The position numbers and the translations under genes were made by a program. Source: Oceanobacillus rekensis (lineage in GTDB: Bacteria; Bacillota; Bacilli; Bacillales; Amphibacillaceae). Taken from it: a DNA stretch of 64,000 bases. Positions 39,101 through 47,016 of the stretch are shown here, piece by piece. The stretch is from assembly GCF_002153375.1 (NCBI RefSeq), contig NZ_MTBQ01000003.1, forward strand, positions 434,001 through 498,000, in the 5' to 3' direction. Position 1 is the stretch's first letter. The number at the start of each line of letters is the position of its first letter. A model generated the notes under the pieces. The model saw only the letters and a program-made list of their open reading frames with translations. It did no database searches and was not told the DNA's origin.

Positions 39101-39615
39101 TCATAAATATATAATAAGTCATCTAGTTTGTTCATCAGTGCTACTTCACCGGTAGATTTATGGACAAATTGATTTAAATGGTCCATCTGTATCTGGAGAA
39201 TATCAGGGGTTACTTGATAACGTTTAAACTCTGTTATCATCGTCTCCAGCTGATTCAAAAATCCTTGCTTTTCCATTGCCTTTTGAAAAACTTTCCAATC
39301 GCCTTGCTTTTCCTCGATAATCTTCCGAAGCATCATTTGAATCCCTACTGAACTGATAAACTGCCTTGTTCCTCCACCGGTTTCCTGTAATACTCGCCAG
39401 GCAAGTCTGGAAAAACTTACAACTTGCGCTCGGATGCTTCCTTTTATATTTTCATCATTAAATAAAGCGAATTCTTGTTGAAAGGTCATTTGATCTGGTA
39501 CGATATAAAAAATAGAGGAACCTTGGGGGTTATGAATTAACTTTTCTTTTATTTCATCCAGAGTTCTACCACTTTTCCCTGTACCGGATCTTCCTGTAAT
39601 AAATCGAAGTCCCAT
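36121..39615 (-). CDS. addB: ATP-dependent helicase/nuclease subunit B
   Basis: The 1164-residue partner of AddA has an N-terminal Walker A (GRSGTGKSGRT) and a C-terminal RecB-type nuclease domain. Its four cysteines of the Fe-S staple are visible: one in YYKCSYQHFAKYS near residue 800 and three in ACTFCPFHSVCQFD near 1125. LRGRIDRVDK and IIDYKSSAKG are the nuclease core. It reads first in addB-addA. Ribosome site GGGGGCTAG precedes the ATG at 39615. Confidence 0.97.
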   Translation of the reverse strand: MGLRFITGRSGTGKSGRTLDEIKEKLIHNPQGSSIFYIVPDQMTFQQEFALFNDENIKGSIRAQVVSFSRLAWRVLQETGGGTRQFISSVGIQMMLRKIIEEKQGDWKVFQKAMEKQGFLNQLETMITEFKRYQVTPDILQIQMDHLNQFVHKSTGEVALMNKLDDLLYIYEKLIIALQENYMDGEDQLQLLSEKISDSNLLEDADIYFDGFHSFTPKELIVVEALMKKCNSVTVTLALDHPNEDVSELDLFYQTTETYHILEQIADENQISLDETVVLEPKYGRFSDRAHFLHLEQNFDVRPSPEFYGDVPITIAEAVHPRAEVEGAAQEILRLVREEQYRFQDIAVFIRQTDIYHDLIQTIFDDHDIPVFIDEKRTMLNHPLIEIIRSVLDIVEGNWRYDAVFRVLKTGFIPATDPEYPLTNDAIDELENYCLEYGIRSRERWFGEEEWKFQRFRGFENASQTDIEKETQKRINHYRKQVTKALRPFDEQIRKAKAIKDLCTETYMLLENLNIPQQLEKVRTNYDENGETEKGREQDQVWDAVIQLFDEMVEMAGEEEMTLSTYHATLDAGFETLKFSHVPPSMDHVIVGTIDRSRISGVKCSFLLGVNDGIWPMKPPADGMINEEEREILATGGIRLADSGKRQLLDDWFYMYIAFTAARDRLMVSYPLSDEEGKAKMPSQLIKRIENLFPSCSNHLLLQDPDELADAERFITTPGKTRSALTAQMARIRKGYPVKPIWWEVFNWYVSNQPKYSTTYTILQSLYYENQPINLAKKTVEELYPKQVKASVSRLETYYKCSYQHFAKYSLKLDERKTYKLDAPDIGQLFHEALKTITEWIHKEGRDFAKLSKTDTDQYAKKAVHNLAPILQHQILRSSNRYKYIQQKLEEIIARAAYILSEQARQSNFSPVGFELGFGEGEELPSLSMELPNGYELLLRGRIDRVDKALNAESLFLRIIDYKSSAKGLNLVEVYYGLALQMLTYLDVVLTHSEQWLGTKATPAGVLYFHVHNPMISGKGKMGDDEIAEEIFKKYKMQGLLLSNEEIVKMMDTSLETGISQIVPAGIKKNGGFNSFSKVADNQTFNNLQNHIHQLMTNAGIDMTNGGVHLNPYQHKQNIACTFCPFHSVCQFDPVLEENNYRKLTDMKEDEILGKLREEEDNDG

Positions 39616-39673
39616 TGTCTAGCCCCCATAGAATGTTTATTAATTTTAACCTAAGACTGTTTTCTAAAACATC

Positions 39674-39895
39674 GGGGACTGCTGTTACTCATCCCACCGA
39701 AAACATTGTTGTTGCCACGAAATATATATTATTCGTCCTTAATGCTCACTCGGTTACTTACTATAAGTATGTGCTTTTCCGGCCGTCCGGGATCGCTCCA
39801 GGCGGATGCTTTCCGTGGGCACAGCCTCAGCCTCCCGCGGAAAGCGAAGTATATTTCCCAGAGCGGCTGCCGAAGCTACTTTTCTGACATCGTAG
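39674..39895 (+). repeat. Modular hairpin repeat, copy R4 (A/B chimera with module C)
   Basis: Module C in reverse orientation (GGGGACTGCTGTTACTCATC and on, 39674-39703) is followed by a short chimeric element. Its left arm is that of module A (CCGGGATCGCTCCAGGCGG, 39787-39805) and its right arm that of B (TATATTTCCCAGAGCGG, 39850-39866). The middle has its own pairing, TTTCCG...CGGAAA. Nothing else is seen in the 370-bp addB-sipV gap except the sip terminator. Confidence 0.75.
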
Positions 39896-39937
39896 TTTAT
39901 ATCAACTTGCAATCCTATTTAATAAATTAGCCGAAAA

Positions 39938-39983
39938 TAAATAGAGCTTCTATCTATTTTACCAAAGATAGAAGCTCTATAAT
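39938..39983 (-). terminator. Terminator of the signal peptidase gene
   Basis: ATAGAGCTTCTATCT and AGATAGAAGCTCTAT pair almost perfectly with an 8-nt loop, followed on the minus strand by a T-rich tract. Confidence 0.88.
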
Positions 39984-39985
39984 AA

Positions 39986-40537
39986 TTATTTGCCGAAACT
40001 GAGTTTAGTCTTGGACAGTGGCCAGTATGTTACATCCACTTTTCCTACTAGTTGTTCTGTTGATATAAAACCAAAGGATCTGCTGTCCAGACTGTCTTGC
40101 CGGTTATCACCCATTACAAATAATTTGCCTTCGGGTACTTTTTGTTTCCCGGTTATTTCCTTTAATGTGAAATTTTGAGTGAACGGTTTGGAATCACTAG
40201 CTTGTACATACGAATCAAGAAATTTCTCTTTCACTTTTTCACTATTCACATACAATTGATCATATTTATACTCAATTTCATCACCCGGTAGTCCAATGAC
40301 CCGTTTGACGTAATCCTCTTCTTTATTTGCATGGAAAACAATTACATCGAAACGATCCACATCTTTTAGATCATAAACAATTTTATTTACCATTAGTAAA
40401 TTACCATCATATAATGTTGGTTCCATGGATTCACCATCAACAACATAACTTGCAAAGATGGTAGAACGTAATATTACCGCAAGTACAACTGCAAGGATGA
40501 CAATAGGTACCAGTCTGCGATAATTATATTTTTTCAT
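39986..40537 (-). CDS. sipV: Type I signal peptidase, SipV-like
   Basis: The 183-residue membrane enzyme cleaves signal peptides of exported proteins. One N-terminal TM helix (residues 9-28) is followed by the catalytic Ser37 in VDGESMEPT and Lys78 in YVKRVIGLPGDE. The box E GDNRQDSLDSR motif is near 150. The start is the ATG at 40537, directly after GGAGGAAGATA. Position beside yhjE matches sipV of B. subtilis; naming relative to other Sip paralogues is inferred from this synteny. Confidence 0.9.
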   Translation of the reverse strand: MKKYNYRRLVPIVILAVVLAVILRSTIFASYVVDGESMEPTLYDGNLLMVNKIVYDLKDVDRFDVIVFHANKEEDYVKRVIGLPGDEIEYKYDQLYVNSEKVKEKFLDSYVQASDSKPFTQNFTLKEITGKQKVPEGKLFVMGDNRQDSLDSRSFGFISTEQLVGKVDVTYWPLSKTKLSFGK

Positions 40538-40592
40538 ATTATCTTCCTCCAGGGTTAGCATCTACTGTTAGCATACCCATGAAGGAACGGTT

Positions 40593-41249
40593 TTAATCTT
40601 TATCTAAATTTGGATAGTTCTTGTTTTCCACTTTTTTTTGCAATCTCTTTTCGAGATACTTACCCAGCATCCAAAACAAGCCAATACCAATTCCTACTAA
40701 GATTGTTTTGAATGGATTCTGTGCAAACTCCATAATGCTTGAGCCAACGTAGGAAATCGAGAAAATCATTACCGCCTTTCCCAAGAGAACAGCCAGAATA
40801 AACTGTTGCGTACTAACCCTCGATAGACCTGCTACTACATTAATAATCGCAGATGGAGAAAACGGAAAGCATAGTAAAAGGAATAATGGTCCAAAACCAT
40901 GTCTTTCCACCCAGGCAGTAATACGTGTAACCTGTCGATTCGCATTGACTTTCCTAAGTAATCTCGTATTGCCGAGCTTACGAATCAATAAAAATACAAC
41001 AATTGCTCCAACACTTGCACCAACCCAGGAAAGAAGAAACCCTTTCAACAATCCATAAGCAGCTGCATTCCCCAATACAAATACAATTAATGGAAGAAAG
41101 GGCAAAAACGCTTCAATAAAAGGAAGAAGCAATCCCGGTAAGGGTCCCAAACCTTCATATTGGTTTAATAGCTGTTGTATAAATTCATCTAGTCCTTCAT
41201 TTTCAAGGACAGATCTCCAATTGGAAAAATTGATGTTTAATAGATACAT
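40593..41249 (-). CDS. yhjE: TVP38/TMEM64 (DedA-like) membrane protein, YhjE-like
   Basis: The 218-residue protein has about five hydrophobic helices and the SNARE-associated (VTT) domain signature: LPLIVFVLGNAAAYGLLKGFLLSWVGAS and RHGFGPLFLLLCFPFSPSAIINVVAGLS. It may move lipids, but no role is proven for YhjE. The ribosome site GAGGAGA is 11 nt from the ATG, slightly long. It probably forms a unit with sipV (55-bp gap). Confidence 0.85.
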   Translation of the reverse strand: MYLLNINFSNWRSVLENEGLDEFIQQLLNQYEGLGPLPGLLLPFIEAFLPFLPLIVFVLGNAAAYGLLKGFLLSWVGASVGAIVVFLLIRKLGNTRLLRKVNANRQVTRITAWVERHGFGPLFLLLCFPFSPSAIINVVAGLSRVSTQQFILAVLLGKAVMIFSISYVGSSIMEFAQNPFKTILVGIGIGLFWMLGKYLEKRLQKKVENKNYPNLDKD

Positions 41250-41450
41250 GTTAGACAGATTCTCCTCATATGTATGAACGGTTTCTTAATCTTAATTATA
41301 GTTTAAAATAAACAGGATAAAATGCATAGTTTTATCCTCTTATCTTAGCCACTTTCTTTATATTTTATATTTTATAGTGTATTTTTTTGAAACTATGTCA
41401 TATAATAAGATTAAGAGAACAATTGTTCTATGGATTAAGGAGGGCTAATC

Positions 41451-41843
41451 ATGCGCTATTTAACAGATGAAGAATTAGAAGTGGCTTCTCGTTTCCTTTT
41501 TCTGTCGATGGCAATGGTCGTTATCAGGCAGGATATCGATCATGTTCAAATTGGTGCCTTTAAAATTAAAGAACCTTATTTGAAACTTTTAAAAACAATG
41601 ATATCCGAAGCATCCATTGAAAGAAGAAAGATAAAAAGGCTGATGAGTCAGAAAAACATGCAAGTTGTAACACTAAATAAAAATGATTCTTTCTCATCTT
41701 TTCTTTTCCTCTGTCAGAGTCGGGAAGAGAAACGAAATTACTTCAATCCTGTCATCCGCAAAAAAGTGGTGAGCATTGTCCAAGAACTTATGTTTAAGGC
41801 TCTGGGAACAAATCAGCAGGAAGATGCTGATGCAAAAATTTAA
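41451..41843 (+). CDS. yhjD: YhjD-like protein, unknown function
   Basis: The 130-residue protein matches YhjD: YLTDEELEVASRFLFLSMAMVVIRQDI at the start and ERRKIKRLMSQKNMQVV in the middle, helical and soluble. Function unknown; relatives are associated with sporulation. AAGGAGGGCTA precedes the ATG. Its last 50 bp overlap the end of comK on the other strand. Confidence 0.82.
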   Translation: MRYLTDEELEVASRFLFLSMAMVVIRQDIDHVQIGAFKIKEPYLKLLKTMISEASIERRKIKRLMSQKNMQVVTLNKNDSFSSFLFLCQSREEKRNYFNPVIRKKVVSIVQELMFKALGTNQQEDADAKI

Positions 41844-42312
41844 TACGATTGTCAAGTAAGTATCGGTACTGTGCTGTTCGCTGTAACTGATTCAACATAG
41901 ATCCGTATGAAATGTCCAGAACAATTTTCCTACCATTTTTAAAAGTGATTTCTGTTTGTTTCCCAGCTCTACTGACTTTATCTATATGAGAGTGGGCAAT
42001 CCAAGAGCAATTTGGGCTGCTTGGTGATGTCGTAGGAAAAAAATACATCCCACTTGAAGGCTCGATGGATATAGGTGCTTTATGTGTGATACCACTGATG
42101 TCTTTAGTCCCATCTTGCCTTCCTTTCAAACTTACTCCGAAGAAACGACATGCTTCATCAATAATTTTGGTAGGAGGCTTATTCAATACATATTCTGCGT
42201 CTTCCTCCAGAACTCGAGTTATCGTCTGATTTCCATTCTCATCACGCTCAGAAATCACCGCCATCGTAAGTGGAGTAATTTCATGCGAAGTAAAATAGTA
42301 GTTTTTTAACAT
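41794..42312 (-). CDS. comK: Competence transcription factor ComK
   Basis: The 172-residue protein is ComK, master activator of the late competence genes; it binds K-boxes. Characteristic stretches are YYFTSHEITPLTMAVISE near residue 4, DEACRFFGVSLKGRQDGTKDI near 52, and YFFPTTSPSSPNCSWIAHSHI near 80. The Cys and the SSPNC motif are conserved. I start at the ATG at 42312, 9 nt after AGGAAGGGA; longer frames lack a site. Med, further upstream in the window, is a known activator of comK. The 3' end overlaps yhjD. Confidence 0.95.
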   Translation of the reverse strand: MLKNYYFTSHEITPLTMAVISERDENGNQTITRVLEEDAEYVLNKPPTKIIDEACRFFGVSLKGRQDGTKDISGITHKAPISIEPSSGMYFFPTTSPSSPNCSWIAHSHIDKVSRAGKQTEITFKNGRKIVLDISYGSMLNQLQRTAQYRYLLDNRIKFLHQHLPADLFPEP

Positions 42313-42372
42313 TTCTATTCTTCCCTTCCTAGAAAAATAAAAAGAAAGTGGCTTAAGTACTAATTTACCATA

Positions 42373-42402
42373 TTTATAGGAAAATGGATGGATATAAACC
42401 AA
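42373..42402 (-). promoter_or_regulatory. Candidate sigma-A promoter of comK
   Basis: On the minus strand TTGGTT (complement of 42397-42402) and TATAAA (complement of 42373-42378) are separated by 18 nt, about 60 bp before the comK ATG. No ComK K-box (AAAA-N5-TTTT pair) could be identified with confidence. Confidence 0.4.
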
Positions 42403-42461
42403 ATTTTACAAAATATTAATATTCTGTCGAAAAACGGTAAATAAAAGCATTTGTAAAAACC

Positions 42462-42490
42462 AAAAAGCCCACTAAATAGGGGCTTTTCAG
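42462..42490 (-). terminator. Terminator of lplJ
   Basis: On the minus strand AAAGCCCC and GGGGCTTTT-type arms (AAAGCCC with GGGCTTT) pair over a 9-nt loop, followed by a T-rich run. It lies directly after the lplJ stop. Confidence 0.85.
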
Positions 42491-42493
42491 GTG

Positions 42494-43489
42494 TTAATAT
42501 AAAAGATTAATGAGATCTTCTTTTGATATTTTGCCGAGATAATGTGACACATCAAAGCCATCAAGTGTCTCTTCAATCGCCTTGCGTTCATGACGTACAC
42601 CGATTATTTTATTTTCAAGCTCTTCCACATTTCCAATACCAAAGAAATCACCGAAAATTTTACAGTTTTCAATTATTCCTTTTTTAACATCCAAACGTAC
42701 GTCTACGAGACCAGCAGGGAATTTATATGTTTCCTGTACGTTAAATGCTGGGGATTTTCCATAGTTCCACTCCCATTGCTGGTAACGATTTTTGGAAATT
42801 TCATGGATATTGTCCCAATCTTCATCCGTCAAAACATATTCAGGTACATCTTTTACATCTTCTACATTAAATACATGTTTAAGAATCACTTCTTTGAATT
42901 GTTCGATTGTAATTTTCTCTTCCAGAAACTCAGAAATATTAGCTACACGGCTTCGTATTGATTTAATCCCTTTTGATTCAATTTTGATTTTCTTAACTTT
43001 CAATGCTTTTGTTAACTCTTCTAATTCTGAATCAAACATAAGGGTTCCGTGGCTGAACATACGGCCTCTCGTTGAAAACATGGCATTACCTGATATTTTC
43101 CGATCTTTAACGGCAAGGTCATTCCGTCCCTGCATTTCTGCTGGCACACCCAAATTGTTCATTGCATCAATCATCGGTTGAGTAAATTTAGCAAAGTTCT
43201 GGAAGCTGTTTCCATCATCTTTCGTAATAAAGCTGAAATTAAGGTTTTGCTCATCATGGTATACAGCTCCACCACCAGAGAGCCTGCGTACAACCTTAAT
43301 ACCTTTTTCATCTACATAATCTGTATTAATTTCTTCAATCGTGTTTTGGTTACGCCCAATAATGATGGACGGCTGGTTAATATAGAATAATAAATATGTA
43401 TCTTTTTCACCAAAGTTTTCTAAAATATATTCTTCAATAGCCAAGTTGACCATCGGATCTGTAATACCTTTATTATCAATAAACTTCAT
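42494..43489 (-). CDS. lplJ: Lipoate-protein ligase
   Basis: The 331-residue ligase activates lipoate with ATP and joins it to apoproteins (LplA/LplJ class). Motifs RNQNTIEEIN near 46, RRLSGGGAVYHDEQNLNF near 70 and KISGNAMFSTRGRMFSHGTLM near 130 are all present. The C-terminal accessory domain is intact. Placement next to yhfI matches B. subtilis lplJ (yhfJ). An AGGAGGAAAT site precedes the ATG. Confidence 0.95.
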   Translation of the reverse strand: MKFIDNKGITDPMVNLAIEEYILENFGEKDTYLLFYINQPSIIIGRNQNTIEEINTDYVDEKGIKVVRRLSGGGAVYHDEQNLNFSFITKDDGNSFQNFAKFTQPMIDAMNNLGVPAEMQGRNDLAVKDRKISGNAMFSTRGRMFSHGTLMFDSELEELTKALKVKKIKIESKGIKSIRSRVANISEFLEEKITIEQFKEVILKHVFNVEDVKDVPEYVLTDEDWDNIHEISKNRYQQWEWNYGKSPAFNVQETYKFPAGLVDVRLDVKKGIIENCKIFGDFFGIGNVEELENKIIGVRHERKAIEETLDGFDVSHYLGKISKEDLINLLY

Positions 43490-43578
43490 TTCGCAAATTT
43501 CCTCCTTTTATGTTCTTTTAGAGAGGCCCTCTTCATAAATCTTGTTGCTTCTTTAACCTTCACAGTTTCTATATAAAG

Positions 43579-43862
43579 TGAAGTAACTTTAGCGCGACTC
43601 CACCATTTTCCCCCAGGATGGGTACTTTTGCCGCCGTCCGGGATCGCTCTGGGCGGATGCGCACCTTAGGGCACGGCCTCAAGCCCTCCGTAGAGAAACC
43701 CACTCTGTGGGGTCTTCGGACACGTGTTTTTCTAAGCTGGAGCCAGCCGCCTGCGGAAAGCGGAGTATAATTCCTAGAGCGTTAGCCGAAGTTCCTTATC
43801 CTAGTTCGCAATTTATCCCAACTACGGTGTAGGTACCAACAATCTATGCAATAACAGCCTTT
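43579..43862 (+). repeat. Modular hairpin repeat, copy R5 (A/B chimera with module D)
   Basis: The left end GTGAAGTAACTTTAGCG and left arm of A (CCGGGATCGCTCTGGGCGG, 43637-43655) are nearly identical to other copies, and the A interior is kept to CTTCGGACACGTGT. The right part is the B right arm (GCGGAGTATAATTCC, 43761-43775). The right arm of A and left arm of B are missing. Module D (43811-43859), shared with copy R6, follows. Nothing else lies in the 440-bp gap between lplJ and yhfI. Confidence 0.8.
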
Positions 43863-43930
43863 ATAGATAAGTTTAATCCAATTTTTTGAAGTAATCAAAG
43901 GATATAGCTCATAGATAATCACCGCCGACA

Positions 43931-44662
43931 TTAACTGTCCCATACCATTCCCTCGGCCGCTATTTTTATTATTCCATTATAATATTGCTTTGCTTCTTCT
44001 GCCAGTTGATTTAGATTTCCGAATTGTGGAAGGTGGCTGAGCATTAACGTTTGTACACCTGCAGTTTCCGCTATTATGGCCCCCTCTTCACTATTCATAT
44101 GACCGGCGTTTGTGCCATCCTGTCCAGCATAATAATTACAATCTGTTATAAGCAAATCTGCATTTTTCGCAAAAGCCTTCCATTCCTCTTTATAGCTTGT
44201 ATCTGCTGTATAGACAATAACGCTTTCTCCATCCGTAATCCGCATTCCATAGCATGGAACTGGATGTACGGTTTCCAAAAATTGAATGGTAAATGGACCA
44301 ACATTAATTTCCTTTTCCGGTTGGTAGGCTACTCCCTTTGTATACTGATGTGTTAATGATTTAAACCCTTCTTTATTCTTTGTATGGCCATATATTGGTA
44401 GTAATTTATCAGAACCTTTCACATAGAATTCAATTAGTTTCGCATATTGAAGTACACCAATATCTGCTACATGGTCATGATGGTAATGGGAAAGTACAAC
44501 AGCATCCAAATCCGAAACAGGTTTATACTTTTGTAATTTAGACAAAGAACCACTGCCTACATCAAGAAGTAAAGAAAAATTATTTTTTTCAATTAAATAT
44601 GCTGAAGTGGCTCCATCCCTTGCTGGGAAACCTCCCCAGCATCCAATAACCGTTAATTTCAT
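43931..44662 (-). CDS. yhfI: MBL-fold metallo-hydrolase, YhfI-like
   Basis: The 243-residue metallo-beta-lactamase-fold hydrolase has the zinc motif VVLSHYHHDHVADIG (HxHxDH) near residue 58, further ligands in HPVPCYGMRI and YTADTSYKEEW, and C-terminal LMLSHLPQFG. The group is related to RNase Z-type enzymes; the substrate is unknown. The N-terminus MKLTVIGCWGGFPARDGATS is typical. It lies beside yhfH as in B. subtilis; no operon with lplJ is likely because of the repeat between them. Confidence 0.9.
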   Translation of the reverse strand: MKLTVIGCWGGFPARDGATSAYLIEKNNFSLLLDVGSGSLSKLQKYKPVSDLDAVVLSHYHHDHVADIGVLQYAKLIEFYVKGSDKLLPIYGHTKNKEGFKSLTHQYTKGVAYQPEKEINVGPFTIQFLETVHPVPCYGMRITDGESVIVYTADTSYKEEWKAFAKNADLLITDCNYYAGQDGTNAGHMNSEEGAIIAETAGVQTLMLSHLPQFGNLNQLAEEAKQYYNGIIKIAAEGMVWDS

Positions 44663-44776
44663 CTTAAATCACTCCAATTCCCTAAAAAATGTTGTAACAC
44701 AGTATTGACATTTTACATACTGTTATATTACAATAGGTTTAACATTAAATACGTCGTTCAAAGAGGAGGATACACA

Positions 44777-44908
44777 ATGATCAGTGTAATTGAGTTTTTC
44801 AGAAATTTGCCTAAAAAGAAATGTTCCAACTGTGGTGAAGACATGGTACATGAGAAAGCTGATTGCTACGGTAACATCTGTGACGAATGTGATCATCCTG
44901 CAAGATAA
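44777..44908 (+). CDS. yhfH: YhfH-like small zinc-ribbon protein
   Basis: The 43-residue protein has two Cys pairs, CSNCGEDM and CDECDHPA, forming a likely zinc ribbon. It matches the YhfH family, whose role is unknown. The start at 44777 follows AAGAGGAGGATAC; earlier in-frame starts lack a site. It is divergent from yhfI, with promoter-like AT-rich sequence between. Confidence 0.8.
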   Translation: MISVIEFFRNLPKKKCSNCGEDMVHEKADCYGNICDECDHPAR

Positions 44909-44970
44909 CTAAAATTGTATGGTGTGGCTGCTCCACTATATGTAAACTGTACTACAACAAAAATATTTTC

Positions 44971-45006
44971 TCCAACTGCAGCTATGTATAGCTGCAGTTT
45001 TTTCGT
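44971..45006 (+). terminator. Terminator of yhfH
   Basis: AACTGCAGCTAT and ATAGCTGCAGTT form a near-perfect stem with a 2-4 nt loop and six T residues. Confidence 0.9.
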
Positions 45007-45097
45007 TCACATATATTTAGATGGTTCTATCTTTATCGATATTCTTATATTATAATTATTTAGTGTTACGAATTAGACATGATAAAGGAGCTTATTG

Positions 45098-46912
45098 ATG
45101 ACAATTACAACTACTAGTAGACCGAGTCGTTCCGAAGTGCCTGAAAAGCAAACATGGGATTTAACGGATTTATTTCCTAGTCATGCAGCATGGGAAGAGG
45201 AACTTGTTAATATACAAGTCGTTGTGAGTAATGTAACAGATTACAAAGGTAAATTAACTTCTGATTCAATGACATTGCTACAGGCATTAAAAGCATTGGA
45301 AATATACCAGCAACGAGTTATCCGTGTTTCCGTATATGCTAGTCTTCGTTCAAATGCTGATGGATCAGATCCTAATAATCAAAGAGATTCATCGAAAGTA
45401 TCTTCAGCAATGGCACAGATAAACGCCAAACTCTCTTTCTTCCAATCGGAATTATTGACTCTTTCCGTTGAAACGATTAAACAGTTTCTTAAAGAACAAC
45501 CCGAGCTGCAAACCTATCAGAAAATGTTAGTAGATTTAATGGAGGATAAAGCCCATACCCTATCACCGGAAATCGAAGAAACACTGGCAGCACTTAGCCA
45601 ATTACATAACGCACCACATATGATTTATCAACGCAGTAACTCGGCAGATATGAATTTTTCTCCCATTAAGAATCAAGACGGCGTGGAGCTTCCTATGTCA
45701 GCAGCATTATACGAAGATCGTTATGAATTCTCCCCTGACACGGAAACACGACGGGCTGCATACGACTCATTTACAAGCACACTAAACCAATATAAGAATA
45801 CATTGGCAGCAACCTATGCAACCGAAGTCACGAAGCAGGTTACCATGTCAAAGTTGCGTAACTATGAATCTGTAACAGACATGCTTCTGGCACCGCAACA
45901 GGTTACAAAGGAAATGTATCATAATCAATTAGCTGTCATCCAAAAAGAACTTGCACCACATATGCGCCGTTTTGCCAAGCTCAAAAAGGAAAAGCTGGGA
46001 CTTGAAAAAATGCGCTATTGTGATTTAAAAGCACCACTAGACCCGGAATATAATCCGAAAACAACTTACGAGGATGCTACAGCAACAATTGTAGAAGCAT
46101 TAAAAGTAATGGGTCCGGAATATACGGATATTGTAAGGGAAGGTATTGCCAATCGCTGGATTGATCGCTCTGACAATATTGGAAAGGCGAATGGGGCATT
46201 TTGCTCAAGTCCATATGGGGTACACCCATATATTCTAATCACTTGGACAGACACGATGCGTGGTGCATTTGTACTCGCACACGAACTCGGACATGCCGGG
46301 CATTTCTATCTCGCAGGTAAAAACCAAGCACTTGTGAATACCCGCCCTTCCACTTATTTTATTGAAGCACCATCAACATTAAATGAGCTATTATTAGCAG
46401 AGCATCTAATGAAAAACACGGATGATATTCGCATGAAACGCTGGGTCATTACACAGTTGCTTGGTACCTATTATCATAACTTTGTAACGCATTTATTGGA
46501 AGCTGAATACCAACGCCGCGTCTATGATTTGGCAGAACAAGGTATTCCACTAACAGCAAATGTGTTATCCAGGGAAAAAAAAGAGGCACTTGAAAATTTC
46601 TGGGGCGATAGTGTCGCTCTTGACGCGGGAGCAGGCCTAACGTGGATGCGCCAGCAGCATTATTATATGGGATTATACCCATACACCTATTCAGCAGGTC
46701 TCACTGTTTCTACAGCAGTAGCTGAGAAAATAAAAGAAGAAGGCCAACCTGCAGTCGAAAGCTGGCTCGATGTCCTAAGAGCTGGCGGCACAAAAAAACC
46801 ACTTGACCTTATTAAACAAGCAGGTGTCGATATGTCTAAACCTGATGCGATTAAGATAGCCGTTGATTATGTAGGCTCTCTTGTTGATAAACTTGTTAAA
46901 AGCTACGAATAA
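45098..46912 (+). CDS. pepF: Oligoendopeptidase F
   Basis: The 604-residue M3B zinc endopeptidase degrades short peptides in the cytosol. The zinc motif LAHELGHAGHFY near residue 390 and a downstream glutamate in STLNELLLAEHL complete the family active site. Length is typical. The start is the ATG at 45098, 7 nt after AAAGGAG; a TTG codon one position earlier is also in frame. Monocistronic. Confidence 0.95.
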   Translation: MTITTTSRPSRSEVPEKQTWDLTDLFPSHAAWEEELVNIQVVVSNVTDYKGKLTSDSMTLLQALKALEIYQQRVIRVSVYASLRSNADGSDPNNQRDSSKVSSAMAQINAKLSFFQSELLTLSVETIKQFLKEQPELQTYQKMLVDLMEDKAHTLSPEIEETLAALSQLHNAPHMIYQRSNSADMNFSPIKNQDGVELPMSAALYEDRYEFSPDTETRRAAYDSFTSTLNQYKNTLAATYATEVTKQVTMSKLRNYESVTDMLLAPQQVTKEMYHNQLAVIQKELAPHMRRFAKLKKEKLGLEKMRYCDLKAPLDPEYNPKTTYEDATATIVEALKVMGPEYTDIVREGIANRWIDRSDNIGKANGAFCSSPYGVHPYILITWTDTMRGAFVLAHELGHAGHFYLAGKNQALVNTRPSTYFIEAPSTLNELLLAEHLMKNTDDIRMKRWVITQLLGTYYHNFVTHLLEAEYQRRVYDLAEQGIPLTANVLSREKKEALENFWGDSVALDAGAGLTWMRQQHYYMGLYPYTYSAGLTVSTAVAEKIKEEGQPAVESWLDVLRAGGTKKPLDLIKQAGVDMSKPDAIKIAVDYVGSLVDKLVKSYE

Positions 46913-46917
46913 TTTAT

Positions 46918-46956
46918 TTGAAAAATGATCAGCTAAGGCTGATCATCTTTTTTTGC
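46918..46956 (+). terminator. Terminator of pepF
   Basis: AAATGATCAGC and GCTGATCATCTTT form a tight stem with a short loop, followed by TTTTT. Confidence 0.9.
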
Positions 46957-47016
46957 CAGTTATTTATTTGCACCACTTTAAGTGAACCCCGTTAAATTAA
47001 ATCCCCGAGCTTTTCT

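Noticed and set aside
39615-39930. Overlapping plus-strand frames of 74-90 codons between addB and sipV
   Set aside because: They overlap repeat R4 and have no initiation signal.
42313-42480. ComK K-boxes upstream of comK
   Set aside because: AT-rich tracts are present, but no clear AAAA-N5-TTTT pair with correct spacing was found.
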